Of a stretch of 64,000 nucleotides of DNA, positions 51,155 through 58,409 are shown in pieces. The first letter of the stretch is position 1. Every line of letters starts with the position of its first letter. Origin of the DNA: CBDDFS01 sp965227255 (GTDB lineage Bacteria; Bacteroidota; Bacteroidia; Flavobacteriales_E; Vicingaceae); assembly GCA_965227255.1 (NCBI GenBank), contig CBDDFS010000005.1, positions 1 to 64,000 on the forward strand, written 5' to 3'. Made by a program: the position numbers and the translations under genes. The notes under the pieces are model-generated. The model was not told the DNA's origin, made no database searches, and worked only from the letters and a program-made list of their open reading frames with translations.

Positions 51155-51162
51155 CGAAAATA
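51155..51162 (-). promoter_or_regulatory. putative -7 box TATTTTCG of mnmD
   Basis: One mismatch to TAnnTTTG; five bases before the ATG at 51149, so the mRNA would be leaderless or start at the downstream ATG 51143. Confidence 0.35.
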
Positions 51163-51216
51163 CAACAAAGCGTACATAATATACAATAAGCTTCTTTCCT
51201 CGCCGTATTGTATCTG

Positions 51217-51224
51217 TATATTTG
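51217..51224 (+). promoter_or_regulatory. -7 box TATATTTG of the 51229 lipoprotein gene
   Basis: Perfect TAnnTTTG only four bases before the ATG. A transcription start at the usual distance from the box falls on or within the start codon, so this is the strongest leaderless case in the window. Confidence 0.55.
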
Positions 51225-51228
51225 CGCG

Positions 51229-52722
51229 ATGCTTCAACGCCTATTGATCATATTATTCCTATCACTCACGCTAGTACAATGTCGGCGCGACCGCGTTGAT
51301 GAAGGAAATGTATCAAACGACCCATCCATTCAGCTCAGCTTTTCAGACGGAACCGTGGTTTTCGATACGATCTTCACTTCCGTTGGAAGCACCACTCGCT
51401 GGCTCAAGGTTTATAACAATAACAACAGCTCAGTTAAGGTCAGCAGCATTCGATTAACAGGACCAAACAATGCCTTCTTCAGAATGAATGTGGATGGAGA
51501 GCCCGGAACAGAAATCAAAGATGTATTCATTCCCGGAAAAGACAGCCTCTTCATCTTCGTTGATGTTACTATTGATCCAAATAGCGGAGAAACACTACCC
51601 TTTCTCGTGGAAGGAAATATAGAATTCGTGACCAACGGGAACGTTCAGAACGTAAATCTTCTGGCTTACGGTCAGGAAGCATATTTCATTACTCCGAATC
51701 GCTTTCCTCAGGGATTGCCCGACTACAAAATCATCAACAACGGATATGACACAATGTGGGATAATACACTTCCAATCGTGATATATGGGTATGCTGTTGT
51801 CGATTCAACTCAATTTTTGCAGATCAAAGAAGGCACTCAGATCCATTTTCACGCTAATTCAGGCTTATGGGTCTACAGATATGGTCAGATTGAAGCCATA
51901 GGCAGCACAGACAATCCTATTGTTTTTCAGGGCGACAGACTCGACAACTACAAAGATGTCTCAGGATCATGGGATAGGATATGGATAAATGATGGTCCGA
52001 CAGGACAGGATCAGATTTTTGATAACGTCATCATAAAAAACTCATTTATTGGTATACAGGCGGAATACAATCCCTTCCAGGGAAATAAGACAGGATTGGT
52101 AAGTCAAAGCAGAATTTTTCTGAGAAATACAGTCATTGAGAACACCAAATTCGCAGGGATATTTGCTACAAATCATGTTGTCATCGGACAGAATCTTCTT
52201 GTAAACAATAGTGGTAATAGCAACCTCATTGTATCAGGAGGAGGACAATATAGATTTATCCATTCGACTTTTGCGAATTACTGGAGAGGAAGTATTCGAA
52301 ACACTCCGGCTGTTTATCTAACCCAGATTTACACTGACAGATTCGAAAACGTGCTGCGAGAAGACTCCATGCTTGCCTTCTTTGAAAACTCCATAATTTA
52401 TGGTGACATAAAAAGTGAATTCAATATAGAAGACGAATACGAGCCGGGTGAAAAGATCAATTTCACCATGCACAATACTCTTTTCAAGTCAGACATCGAC
52501 ACAGAGAAATACGGCACGTACATCGACACCATTCATAATCCCGGCAATCAGAACATATTTAATGATCCATATTTTGATGATTTCTCGCTAAACTCATCCT
52601 CACCTGCCCTCGACAACGGAGCATCCGAATTTGTTTCTGATCAATTAGGCACATCAACCGATTTGGAAGGCAAGACAAGAAATGCTTCTATGCCGGATAT
52701 GGGCGCTATTGAATTTGAGTAA
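51229..52722 (+). CDS. lipoprotein with beta-helix (choice-of-anchor Q-like) fold
   Basis: A 497-residue surface or periplasmic lipoprotein. Lipobox LSLTLVQC, Cys18. Residues 30-130 form an Ig-like beta domain (STTRWLKVYNNNNSSVKVSSIRL; LFIFVDVTIDPNSGETLP). From about 190 the sequence is repetitive and Asn/Ile-rich like a right-handed beta-helix (IFDNVIIKNSFIGIQAEYN; RIFLRNTVIENTKFAGIFATNHVVIG). The C-terminal SPALDNGASEF and DLEGKTR and PDMGAIEFE are the choice-of-anchor Q signature. It probably binds or displays polysaccharide; no catalytic residues are recognisable. I use ATG 51229 since an earlier in-frame TTG lies within the promoter. Confidence 0.82.
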   Translation: MLQRLLIILFLSLTLVQCRRDRVDEGNVSNDPSIQLSFSDGTVVFDTIFTSVGSTTRWLKVYNNNNSSVKVSSIRLTGPNNAFFRMNVDGEPGTEIKDVFIPGKDSLFIFVDVTIDPNSGETLPFLVEGNIEFVTNGNVQNVNLLAYGQEAYFITPNRFPQGLPDYKIINNGYDTMWDNTLPIVIYGYAVVDSTQFLQIKEGTQIHFHANSGLWVYRYGQIEAIGSTDNPIVFQGDRLDNYKDVSGSWDRIWINDGPTGQDQIFDNVIIKNSFIGIQAEYNPFQGNKTGLVSQSRIFLRNTVIENTKFAGIFATNHVVIGQNLLVNNSGNSNLIVSGGGQYRFIHSTFANYWRGSIRNTPAVYLTQIYTDRFENVLREDSMLAFFENSIIYGDIKSEFNIEDEYEPGEKINFTMHNTLFKSDIDTEKYGTYIDTIHNPGNQNIFNDPYFDDFSLNSSSPALDNGASEFVSDQLGTSTDLEGKTRNASMPDMGAIEFE

Positions 52723-52732
52723 CTTCTAAAAT

Positions 52733-52746
52733 TAGAAAGCAAGAAG
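52733..52746. repeat. short inverted repeat after the 51229 gene
   Basis: TTCTAA, AA, TTAGAA: 6-bp arms, 10 bases after the stop. There is no T-run, so its role is unclear. Confidence 0.35.
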
Positions 52747-52836
52747 TACTCAGCTAAAGTTCAAAATTAAATTCCCTGTCTCCCTAGACCAAGAAATCTC
52801 TTTGCCGTAACCAATTATTCGGTCCAATTTAGTTTT

Positions 52837-53205
52837 ATGAAATATGCAACACTTGAAGACCGAATAATAAAGTTTTCAGCCGAAGCAATGAAATTGACAT
52901 TCAAATTGCCAAATAAACCACAGGGGAGGCACATCTCAAATCAACTTATGAGGTCGTCATCATCAATTTCGCTGAATTATGGCGAGGCTTCAGCCAGTGA
53001 ATCCAGAAAAGATTTTATTCATAAAATCAAAGTTTCGCTAAAAGAACTGAGAGAAACTCATATCTGTCTGAAGTTAATAATAGAAAGCGAACTTTGTAAA
53101 AAGTGTGAAATGGAAGACCTTGAAAAAGAAGCAGGAGAGCTCACCGCTATACTTATAACTAGTATTAAGACAGCTCAATTGAATTCAACAAAAAATTCTA
53201 ACTAG
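52837..53205 (+). CDS. four-helix-bundle protein (23S rRNA intervening-sequence protein family)
   Basis: A 122-residue protein of the family first found inside 23S rRNA intervening sequences and now seen widely as a free-standing four-helix bundle. Marks: DRIIKFSAEAMKLTFKLPNK, GRHISNQLMRSSSSISLNYGEASAS, RKDFIHKIKVSLKELRETHICLKLI, ELTAILITSIKTA. It forms pentamers in known structures; function is unknown, and some copies are linked to retroelement-like loci. No rRNA or reverse transcriptase is nearby here. The gap upstream (52723-52836) shows only a short inverted repeat and no clear promoter box. Confidence 0.88.
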   Translation: MKYATLEDRIIKFSAEAMKLTFKLPNKPQGRHISNQLMRSSSSISLNYGEASASESRKDFIHKIKVSLKELRETHICLKLIIESELCKKCEMEDLEKEAGELTAILITSIKTAQLNSTKNSN

Positions 53206-53238
53206 TAATTGCAACTCCATATTTTGGACTATCTATTT

Positions 53239-54270
53239 TTACAAAGAAGTTAAAAATTTCATCGTATCAACTCCATCAGCATAATCATCTACAGAGGGGA
53301 ATTGCGACTTCCCAAATGGAACAGCGTTTTCAATCACTTCACTTTTTGAGACTACACATTGAATATTCTCTTTTTCAATTTCAATGTATTCTTTAATATC
53401 ATTTTCGTTCTGATAGCGCTGATAAAAGAGCATTGAAACCGGTGAATGTAGTGTTGAGTCTTCCTTTACCAGCAGAAATCCATTTTCAATAAGGTCTGCC
53501 TTGTTCAATAAATATAGAGCCTTATAATAGTCGTAGTTGTTGGCGTATTTTTTGTTCATGGCCACTTCATTAAAGTCTAAAATGGCTCCAAACAATCTGT
53601 CCAGATCAAAGTCCTCGGGAATAAGGATCTTGGATACGTTTCTGCATCCCAGACCGTAATAAGAAAATATGTCCTTGCCGAGCTCTCGAAGTTCTTCTTC
53701 AGTTTCATCACCTTTCAAGACAGCGATAGAATTTCGATTCTTGCGGATGATGTGTGGTTTGTTGCGGAAATAATATTCGAAATACCTGGCACTATTATTA
53801 CTGCCAGTTGCAATTACGGCATCGTAGTCGCTTAGTTTTTGAACGAAATTGATCTGATCTTTAAACTCAGGTTCAATTTCTACAAGCCTTTCCAGAATAC
53901 CGGGTAAAAGTGATTTGTCAGAAGATGACATCTTGATCTGAGCCGTATTCTCTGAGAGCAGCACACATAATAGGTCGTGAAATCCGACAAGAGGAATGTT
54001 CCCGGCCATAATAAGACCAACCTTTTTTCTTTCAGGACTGATCTCATATAGTTTCTTCCATTGCTGAAGAGTATCTTCATTCAACCAAGACGAAATCCCA
54101 TGCAATGACATCAGAACGGCTTCTTTGGTAAACCATCCGTTTTCGTGATATGCTTCTCCTATCTTGTCAGAAATTTTTCGACCTAAATCGTTTGTTCCGA
54201 AATCATCCGACGAAACCGTTTCTTCGATTTCCCGACCTAGTTTGCTAAGTGCAATAATTTTATTCTCCAC
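53239..54270 (-). CDS. acyl-CoA reductase (LuxC-like)
   Basis: A 343-residue protein of the Bacteroidota acyl-CoA reductase family related to LuxC, which reduces acyl-CoA to fatty aldehyde with NADPH. Marks: VGLIMAGNIPLVGFHDLLCVLLS (nucleotide-binding region), AQIKMSSSDKSLLP, DAVIATGSNNSARYFEYYF, HIIRKNRNSIAVLKGDE, YYGLGCRNVSKILIPEDF (with the conserved Cys as possible nucleophile) and FGKSQFPSVDDYADGVDTM. No partner luxD/luxE or luciferase gene is present, so bioluminescence is not implied. The start is GTG 54270. Its promoter abuts that of the divergent gene. Confidence 0.88.
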   Translation of the reverse strand: MENKIIALSKLGREIEETVSSDDFGTNDLGRKISDKIGEAYHENGWFTKEAVLMSLHGISSWLNEDTLQQWKKLYEISPERKKVGLIMAGNIPLVGFHDLLCVLLSENTAQIKMSSSDKSLLPGILERLVEIEPEFKDQINFVQKLSDYDAVIATGSNNSARYFEYYFRNKPHIIRKNRNSIAVLKGDETEEELRELGKDIFSYYGLGCRNVSKILIPEDFDLDRLFGAILDFNEVAMNKKYANNYDYYKALYLLNKADLIENGFLLVKEDSTLHSPVSMLFYQRYQNENDIKEYIEIEKENIQCVVSKSEVIENAVPFGKSQFPSVDDYADGVDTMKFLTSL

Positions 54271-54281
54271 TAAACGTTATT

Positions 54282-54289
54282 TAGATTTG
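54282..54289 (+). promoter_or_regulatory. -7 box TAGATTTG of the 54316 gene
   Basis: Perfect TAnnTTTG, 26 bases before the GTG at 54316. It directly abuts the -7 box of the divergent gene (54290-54297), so both promoters cannot be open together. Confidence 0.5.
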
Positions 54290-54322
54290 CAAAAGTAAGA
54301 CCAGCGAATAGAAAAGTGACAA
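54290..54322 (-). promoter_or_regulatory. predicted promoter of acyl-CoA reductase (TTG-N22-TACTTTTG)
   Basis: Minus-strand TTG at 54322-54320, 22-base spacer, perfect -7 box TACTTTTG at 54297-54290, 19 bases before the GTG at 54270. The -33 region overlaps the start codon region of the divergent gene. Confidence 0.55.
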
Positions 54323-55227
54323 GGAAAATATTATTTGTTTTTATCATCTGCTTCACGTGTGTCTTTGAGGTAAAACCTCAAAGACCGACTTCTGCATCAG
54401 CTTCCCTGGCTTTATCCATGGAAGACCATCAGGCATATCTCGTGAATATCATTGAAATGATGAAGGAATCAGGGAAAGGACGGACCCGTGATTCTTTGAA
54501 TAATAGACTGGGGCATGAATTGATTTTGGCCATGTCTAAAGATGAGAAGATGGAGTATTCTTTCGACACACTTGACCTGATATCAAAACTGAGAAGTGAA
54601 GATGCTTATTTGAGAGTTTTTACTTGGGAACTGGAGAACGAAAACGACGAGATCAAATATTACGGTGTGATTCAATATACCGAGAATGGGGAGCATAAGC
54701 TGTCAAGACTTAGTGATTCAAGCAACCTTGAATTCGAGGATGCGAAATTTTTGGAAATGAGTCCCAGAAAATGGTATGGTGCCCTTTATTACGACCTGAA
54801 AGTATTCAATTACAAGGGTAAGCGGCATGCAGTGTTGCTAGGGATAAACAGAAATTCCGCCCTGACGAAGAAAAAAGTAATTGAAATCGTTTCGGTGGAA
54901 GAGGACATTCTTTTTGGAAAAGAAGTATTCGATATTGAAAAAACGGGTGAGATAAAAAGAAATATTTTCGAATACTCTGTGGATGCCGATATGTCCATTT
55001 GGTTTGAAGAAGGAAAAGATGACCTCATTGTAATGGATCATTTATCTCCTCTTAAACCGATGTATCAGGACAAGGCGGAATATTATGTTCCAGATCTTAG
55101 CTTTGATGCCCTTGAATTCAAAAAAGGAAAATGGATCCTTATCGAGGATTATGACGCCAAAAGGGGAAAACGACTAAATGATAGATTCTATGAAATGGAT
55201 CTGCCTGAGCAAAAAAAGGTCTATTGA
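54316..55227 (+). CDS. secreted protein of unknown function
   Basis: A 303-residue protein that I do not recognise. Signal peptide about 1-22 (MTRKILFVFIICFTCVFEVKPQ). The mature part has a helical start (SLALSMEDHQAYLVNIIEMMKES) and a beta-rich body with alternating charged strands: YLRVFTWELENENDEIKYYGVIQY, WYGALYYDLKVFNYKGKRHAVLLGINRN, ILFGKEVFDIEKTGEIKRNIFEYS, and ILIEDYDAKRGKRLNDRF. No Cys or catalytic motif stands out. The start is GTG 54316. It is divergent from the acyl-CoA reductase gene and convergent with moxR (1 base between stops). Confidence 0.7.
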   Translation: MTRKILFVFIICFTCVFEVKPQRPTSASASLALSMEDHQAYLVNIIEMMKESGKGRTRDSLNNRLGHELILAMSKDEKMEYSFDTLDLISKLRSEDAYLRVFTWELENENDEIKYYGVIQYTENGEHKLSRLSDSSNLEFEDAKFLEMSPRKWYGALYYDLKVFNYKGKRHAVLLGINRNSALTKKKVIEIVSVEEDILFGKEVFDIEKTGEIKRNIFEYSVDADMSIWFEEGKDDLIVMDHLSPLKPMYQDKAEYYVPDLSFDALEFKKGKWILIEDYDAKRGKRLNDRFYEMDLPEQKKVY

Positions 55228-55228
55228 A

Positions 55229-56203
55229 TCACATCAATAACTGAGACATTATGTCTTCCATGCTTACTCTGTCGGCTTCTGCTTTGTAATTTCTTACCAA
55301 TCTGTGTCTGAATATTGGAAGAGCAACGGCCTTGACATCTTCAATATCCGGTGAATATTTGCCATTCAAAGCGGCATGACATTTTGCACCAATAATAAGG
55401 TATTGACTGGCTCTCGGGCCTGCACCCCAGTTCAGATATTGATTTGTAATCTCAGCGGCCGAAGGATTACCCGGTCTTGTAGATGCAGCTAATTTCACCG
55501 CGTATTCAATTACCGCATCTGTAACAGGTAACTTTCTAATGGCAGACTGATAAGCCATGATCTGCTCACCATTTAAAATCTTGTCGAGGTTCAGGTTAAG
55601 ATCAGCCGTGGTATTCTTAACAATATTGACTTCTTCTTCAGTGCTTGGATAATCGAGCCAAAGGTTAAACATAAACCTGTCGAGTTGAGCCTCCGGCAAA
55701 GGATATGTTCCCTCCTGCTCAATCGGGTTCTGTGTTGCCAAAACAAAAAACGGTTTTTCCAGATCATATTGATGTCCACCCGTGGTTACAGATACTTCCT
55801 GCATTGCTTCCAACAAGGCAGACTGTGTTTTCGGAGGTGTTCTGTTGATCTCATCAGCAAGGATGATATTGGCAAACAAGGGACCTTTTATGAACTTAAA
55901 ATTTCTGTTTTCATCAAGAATGTCAGACCCGATGATGTCAGAAGGCATTAAATCGGGTGTAAACTGAATTCGATTGAATGAAAGACCAAGAACATCTGCT
56001 ATCGTATTGACAAGCAATGTTTTAGCAAGTCCCGGCACACCTACTAGCAAGCAATGTCCTCGACTGAATATTGAGATTAAAACCTGCTCTATGATCTCTT
56101 CCTGTCCAACGATGACCTTACCGATCTCCGATTTCATTCTTCCGAAATCAGAAACAAATTGATCAATTAAGGCTACCTCAGATCCGGGATTTGATTCACT
56201 CAT
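55229..56203 (-). CDS. MoxR-family AAA ATPase
   Basis: A 324-residue AAA+ ATPase of the MoxR group, acting as a chaperone that activates or assembles partner complexes, often with VWA-domain proteins. Walker A is GVPGLAKT (55-62); Walker B and neighbourhood ANIILADEINRTPPKTQSALLEAMQE; sensor 1 FVLATQNPIEQEGTYPLPEAQLDRF; and LAASTRPGNPSAAEITNQYLNWGAGPRASQYLI near the end. No VWA or DUF58 gene is in view downstream, since the convergent gene ends there. It starts 1 base after the surA-like gene, at the end of the guaB-PPIase operon. Confidence 0.93.
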   Translation of the reverse strand: MSESNPGSEVALIDQFVSDFGRMKSEIGKVIVGQEEIIEQVLISIFSRGHCLLVGVPGLAKTLLVNTIADVLGLSFNRIQFTPDLMPSDIIGSDILDENRNFKFIKGPLFANIILADEINRTPPKTQSALLEAMQEVSVTTGGHQYDLEKPFFVLATQNPIEQEGTYPLPEAQLDRFMFNLWLDYPSTEEEVNIVKNTTADLNLNLDKILNGEQIMAYQSAIRKLPVTDAVIEYAVKLAASTRPGNPSAAEITNQYLNWGAGPRASQYLIIGAKCHAALNGKYSPDIEDVKAVALPIFRHRLVRNYKAEADRVSMEDIMSQLLM

Positions 56204-56204
56204 A

Positions 56205-57555
56205 TTAGTTTACTTTATTCCAGTCGTTGTCGAAATTACAATTTTGAAGTTCACCTTTTAAGTCGATGTGTGTTTCCTTCAATTTTTTACCAATCCAATC
56301 TCTCACCACCTGAGCTTCTTTCTGGGCCATGGCTGCTTCCTGGATTATCTGGTAGTCCTGTTTGATATTAGCTCGGTGTGATTCAACCTTCTTTAACACC
56401 AGATAAAGACTGTATCCTTTTTTTCCTTCTCTTGTTGCGAAAGCCGTTGGTTCTGATATTTCTCCTTCATTCAGATTTTCTACTGCCAGATACACAGAAG
56501 GATCAAGCTGGTCGTATTCGAATAATGAAGAACCCGTATATGGATTTACCATTAATCCACCATTATTCTTGCTTGCCTTGTCATCTGAATGTCTCTGAGC
56601 GGCCATTTCAAACGATAATGAATCATAAGAGTTGATTGCTTCGTAAAGACTATCACAGATAGCCTTTGAATTCAGAATTTCTGTCCCTTCAATTTTCGGT
56701 TTGATCAGGATGTGTCGAACGTTCACCTTCTCTCCATCTTTTTCAATCAATTGAATGATGTGCAGCCCAAATTCAGATTTAACAATCCTGGAGACTTCAT
56801 TTCCTTTTAGTTTGAATGCCGCTTCCGCAAAGGCCGGATCAACCTCTGCTTTTCCAACAAAGCCAAGCTCACCGCCCTGGGTGGCAGTTCCCGGATCCTC
56901 GGAGGTAAAGAATGGCAAGAGTGGCAAAATCCTCTCCGGAGATTACCCTTTCACGCAATTCATTCAATCTTGTTCTTGATTCCTCAACCTGCTTTCTGCT
57001 TGGTGGAGCATATACTACAAGTTGAGCTACTTCGATTTGAGCATTGATAAATGGCAAGCTGTCTTGAGGTATGTCTTTATAATACTGCTTAATTTCAGAT
57101 GGGGTGATGTTCATTCCGGTTGTAACCGTGCCTTGCATTTGTTGAATTATCATCTGATCACGAAGATTAGCTCGCAATTCATTCTTAATCTCCTCCATCG
57201 ACTTTTTATAATACTCTTCAAGTGCTCTCTCTGACCCGATCTGAGAAATAAAATAACTGATCCTTCGATCCAATTCGCCTTCAACCTGTTGATCAGAAAC
57301 AACAACACTATCCAGTTTTGCCTGGTTCAAGAGAAGTTTTGAATATAGAAGTTCTTCCATCACCCGGCACCTGTCATCATCTTCGAATTGAATACCTTGT
57401 GATTTGTATTGAATGATCTGTTTTTCAACATCTGATTTTAGCAGAATCTCTGATCCGACTACAGCAACAACCTCGTCAACAACAGCACCATCCTGGCCCA
57501 AAGCCACGATGGGAATCATGATCATAGATAGAAGATATGTCACAAAATTCTTCAA
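56205..57555 (-). CDS. SurA-like periplasmic peptidyl-prolyl isomerase, one frameshift
   Basis: About 449 residues after repair. Signal peptide 1-20 (IMIPIVALGQ). A SurA N-terminal chaperone region (VVDEVVAVVGSEILLKSDVEKQIIQYK) is followed by two parvulin domains, about residues 170-270 (INAQIEVAQLVVYAPPSRKQVEESRTRL; QGGELGFVGKAEVDPAFAEAAFKL) and 280-390 (VNVRHILIKPKIEG; ASKNNGGLMVNPYTG). It would help outer-membrane proteins reach the envelope. One extra base (GG at 56904-56905) shifts the frame after DFATLAILY; SEDPGTATQGG is expected. The start is TTG 57555, overlapping the preceding stop as TTGA. Operon with the two other PPIases and moxR. Confidence 0.85.
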
Positions 57556-58403
57556 GGGGTGTAAATTTCCGCATTTCCTTTTTGAAAAGCCGATTCAAAA
57601 AGATTACTCTTCATTTTATCCATCAACTCAAGCTTACGCTGATTCACTATAATATTTCGGATTTTATCGTGTTCAAAACTCAACGGAGAAATGGCCTTCT
57701 TTATTTTGTATTCATCGATATAAAGGAAGTACAGATTCAAACTGTCTTGTACATTCACAAATTTGTTCCTCTTTAAAAATGATTCATCATTCTCTTCTAC
57801 AATAGGAATAAGCATCTTGATTCTGTCAAAAGGAATCCAGGTAGAATCATTATCACTGTAATTGACGGCATACTGAACACAGTATTCCTTGAATTCAGCT
57901 TTGGACTCAGCATCGGTTTTCTGTATTAGATTTTGAAGATCATTGATCTTTGGCGCATTCTTTGCCACCTGGGCGTATCGGACTTTGACAATATTCTCTT
58001 TCAGTTCAAAGTTGGCCTGATTTTGTTCATAGTAATTTGAAATCTCCTCATCAGACACAATGGTGTCGAGTTTTTGCCGGATATACTCTTTCTGAAAGGC
58101 ATAAATGATTAATGAGCGACGGTAATCCTCCAGTAGCTTTTGAAAATCCTTCTGATCATCATTCAGGTTCAATTCTGCCTTTTCCAGCAGCAATTCCTGC
58201 TGAATCCAGTTATTGATGTAGTTCGTGATGATAACGGCACTATCTTTCTCTCCTGTCATTTTTTGCAAGAGGTCTTCGATATCCTCAGCATACAAATACT
58301 TGTCATACACCCTGGCCAAGGCATCATCACCCTGGTCCTTCTCGAGCAGATTACAAGAAAAAAAAGAGATTGTTAAAAGAAGAATAACAAAGCCTTGCTT
58401 CAA
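57552..58403 (-). CDS. PPIase-like (SurA N-terminal fold) lipoprotein
   Basis: A 283-residue lipoprotein: MKQGFVILLLTISFFSC with Cys17 as lipid site. The helical part (ILNLNDDQKDFQKLLEDYRRSLIIYAFQKEYIRQKLDTIVSDEEISNYYEQ) is the SurA/PpiC N-terminal chaperone layout, and a reduced C-terminal region (VKVRYAQVAKNAPKINDLQNLI) sits where a parvulin domain would be but lacks the typical HILv..G.GG core. It therefore probably works as a chaperone without isomerase activity. The start is TTG 58403, needed for the lipobox. It lies between two true PPIase genes and overlaps the next start by 4 bases. Confidence 0.78.
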   Translation of the reverse strand: MKQGFVILLLTISFFSCNLLEKDQGDDALARVYDKYLYAEDIEDLLQKMTGEKDSAVIITNYINNWIQQELLLEKAELNLNDDQKDFQKLLEDYRRSLIIYAFQKEYIRQKLDTIVSDEEISNYYEQNQANFELKENIVKVRYAQVAKNAPKINDLQNLIQKTDAESKAEFKEYCVQYAVNYSDNDSTWIPFDRIKMLIPIVEENDESFLKRNKFVNVQDSLNLYFLYIDEYKIKKAISPLSFEHDKIRNIIVNQRKLELMDKMKSNLFESAFQKGNAEIYTP

Positions 58404-58409
58404 AATTTG

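Noticed and set aside
53239..54270. Bioluminescence or fatty-aldehyde lux operon
   Set aside because: Only the LuxC-like reductase is present; the family is widespread in Bacteroidota without luciferase.
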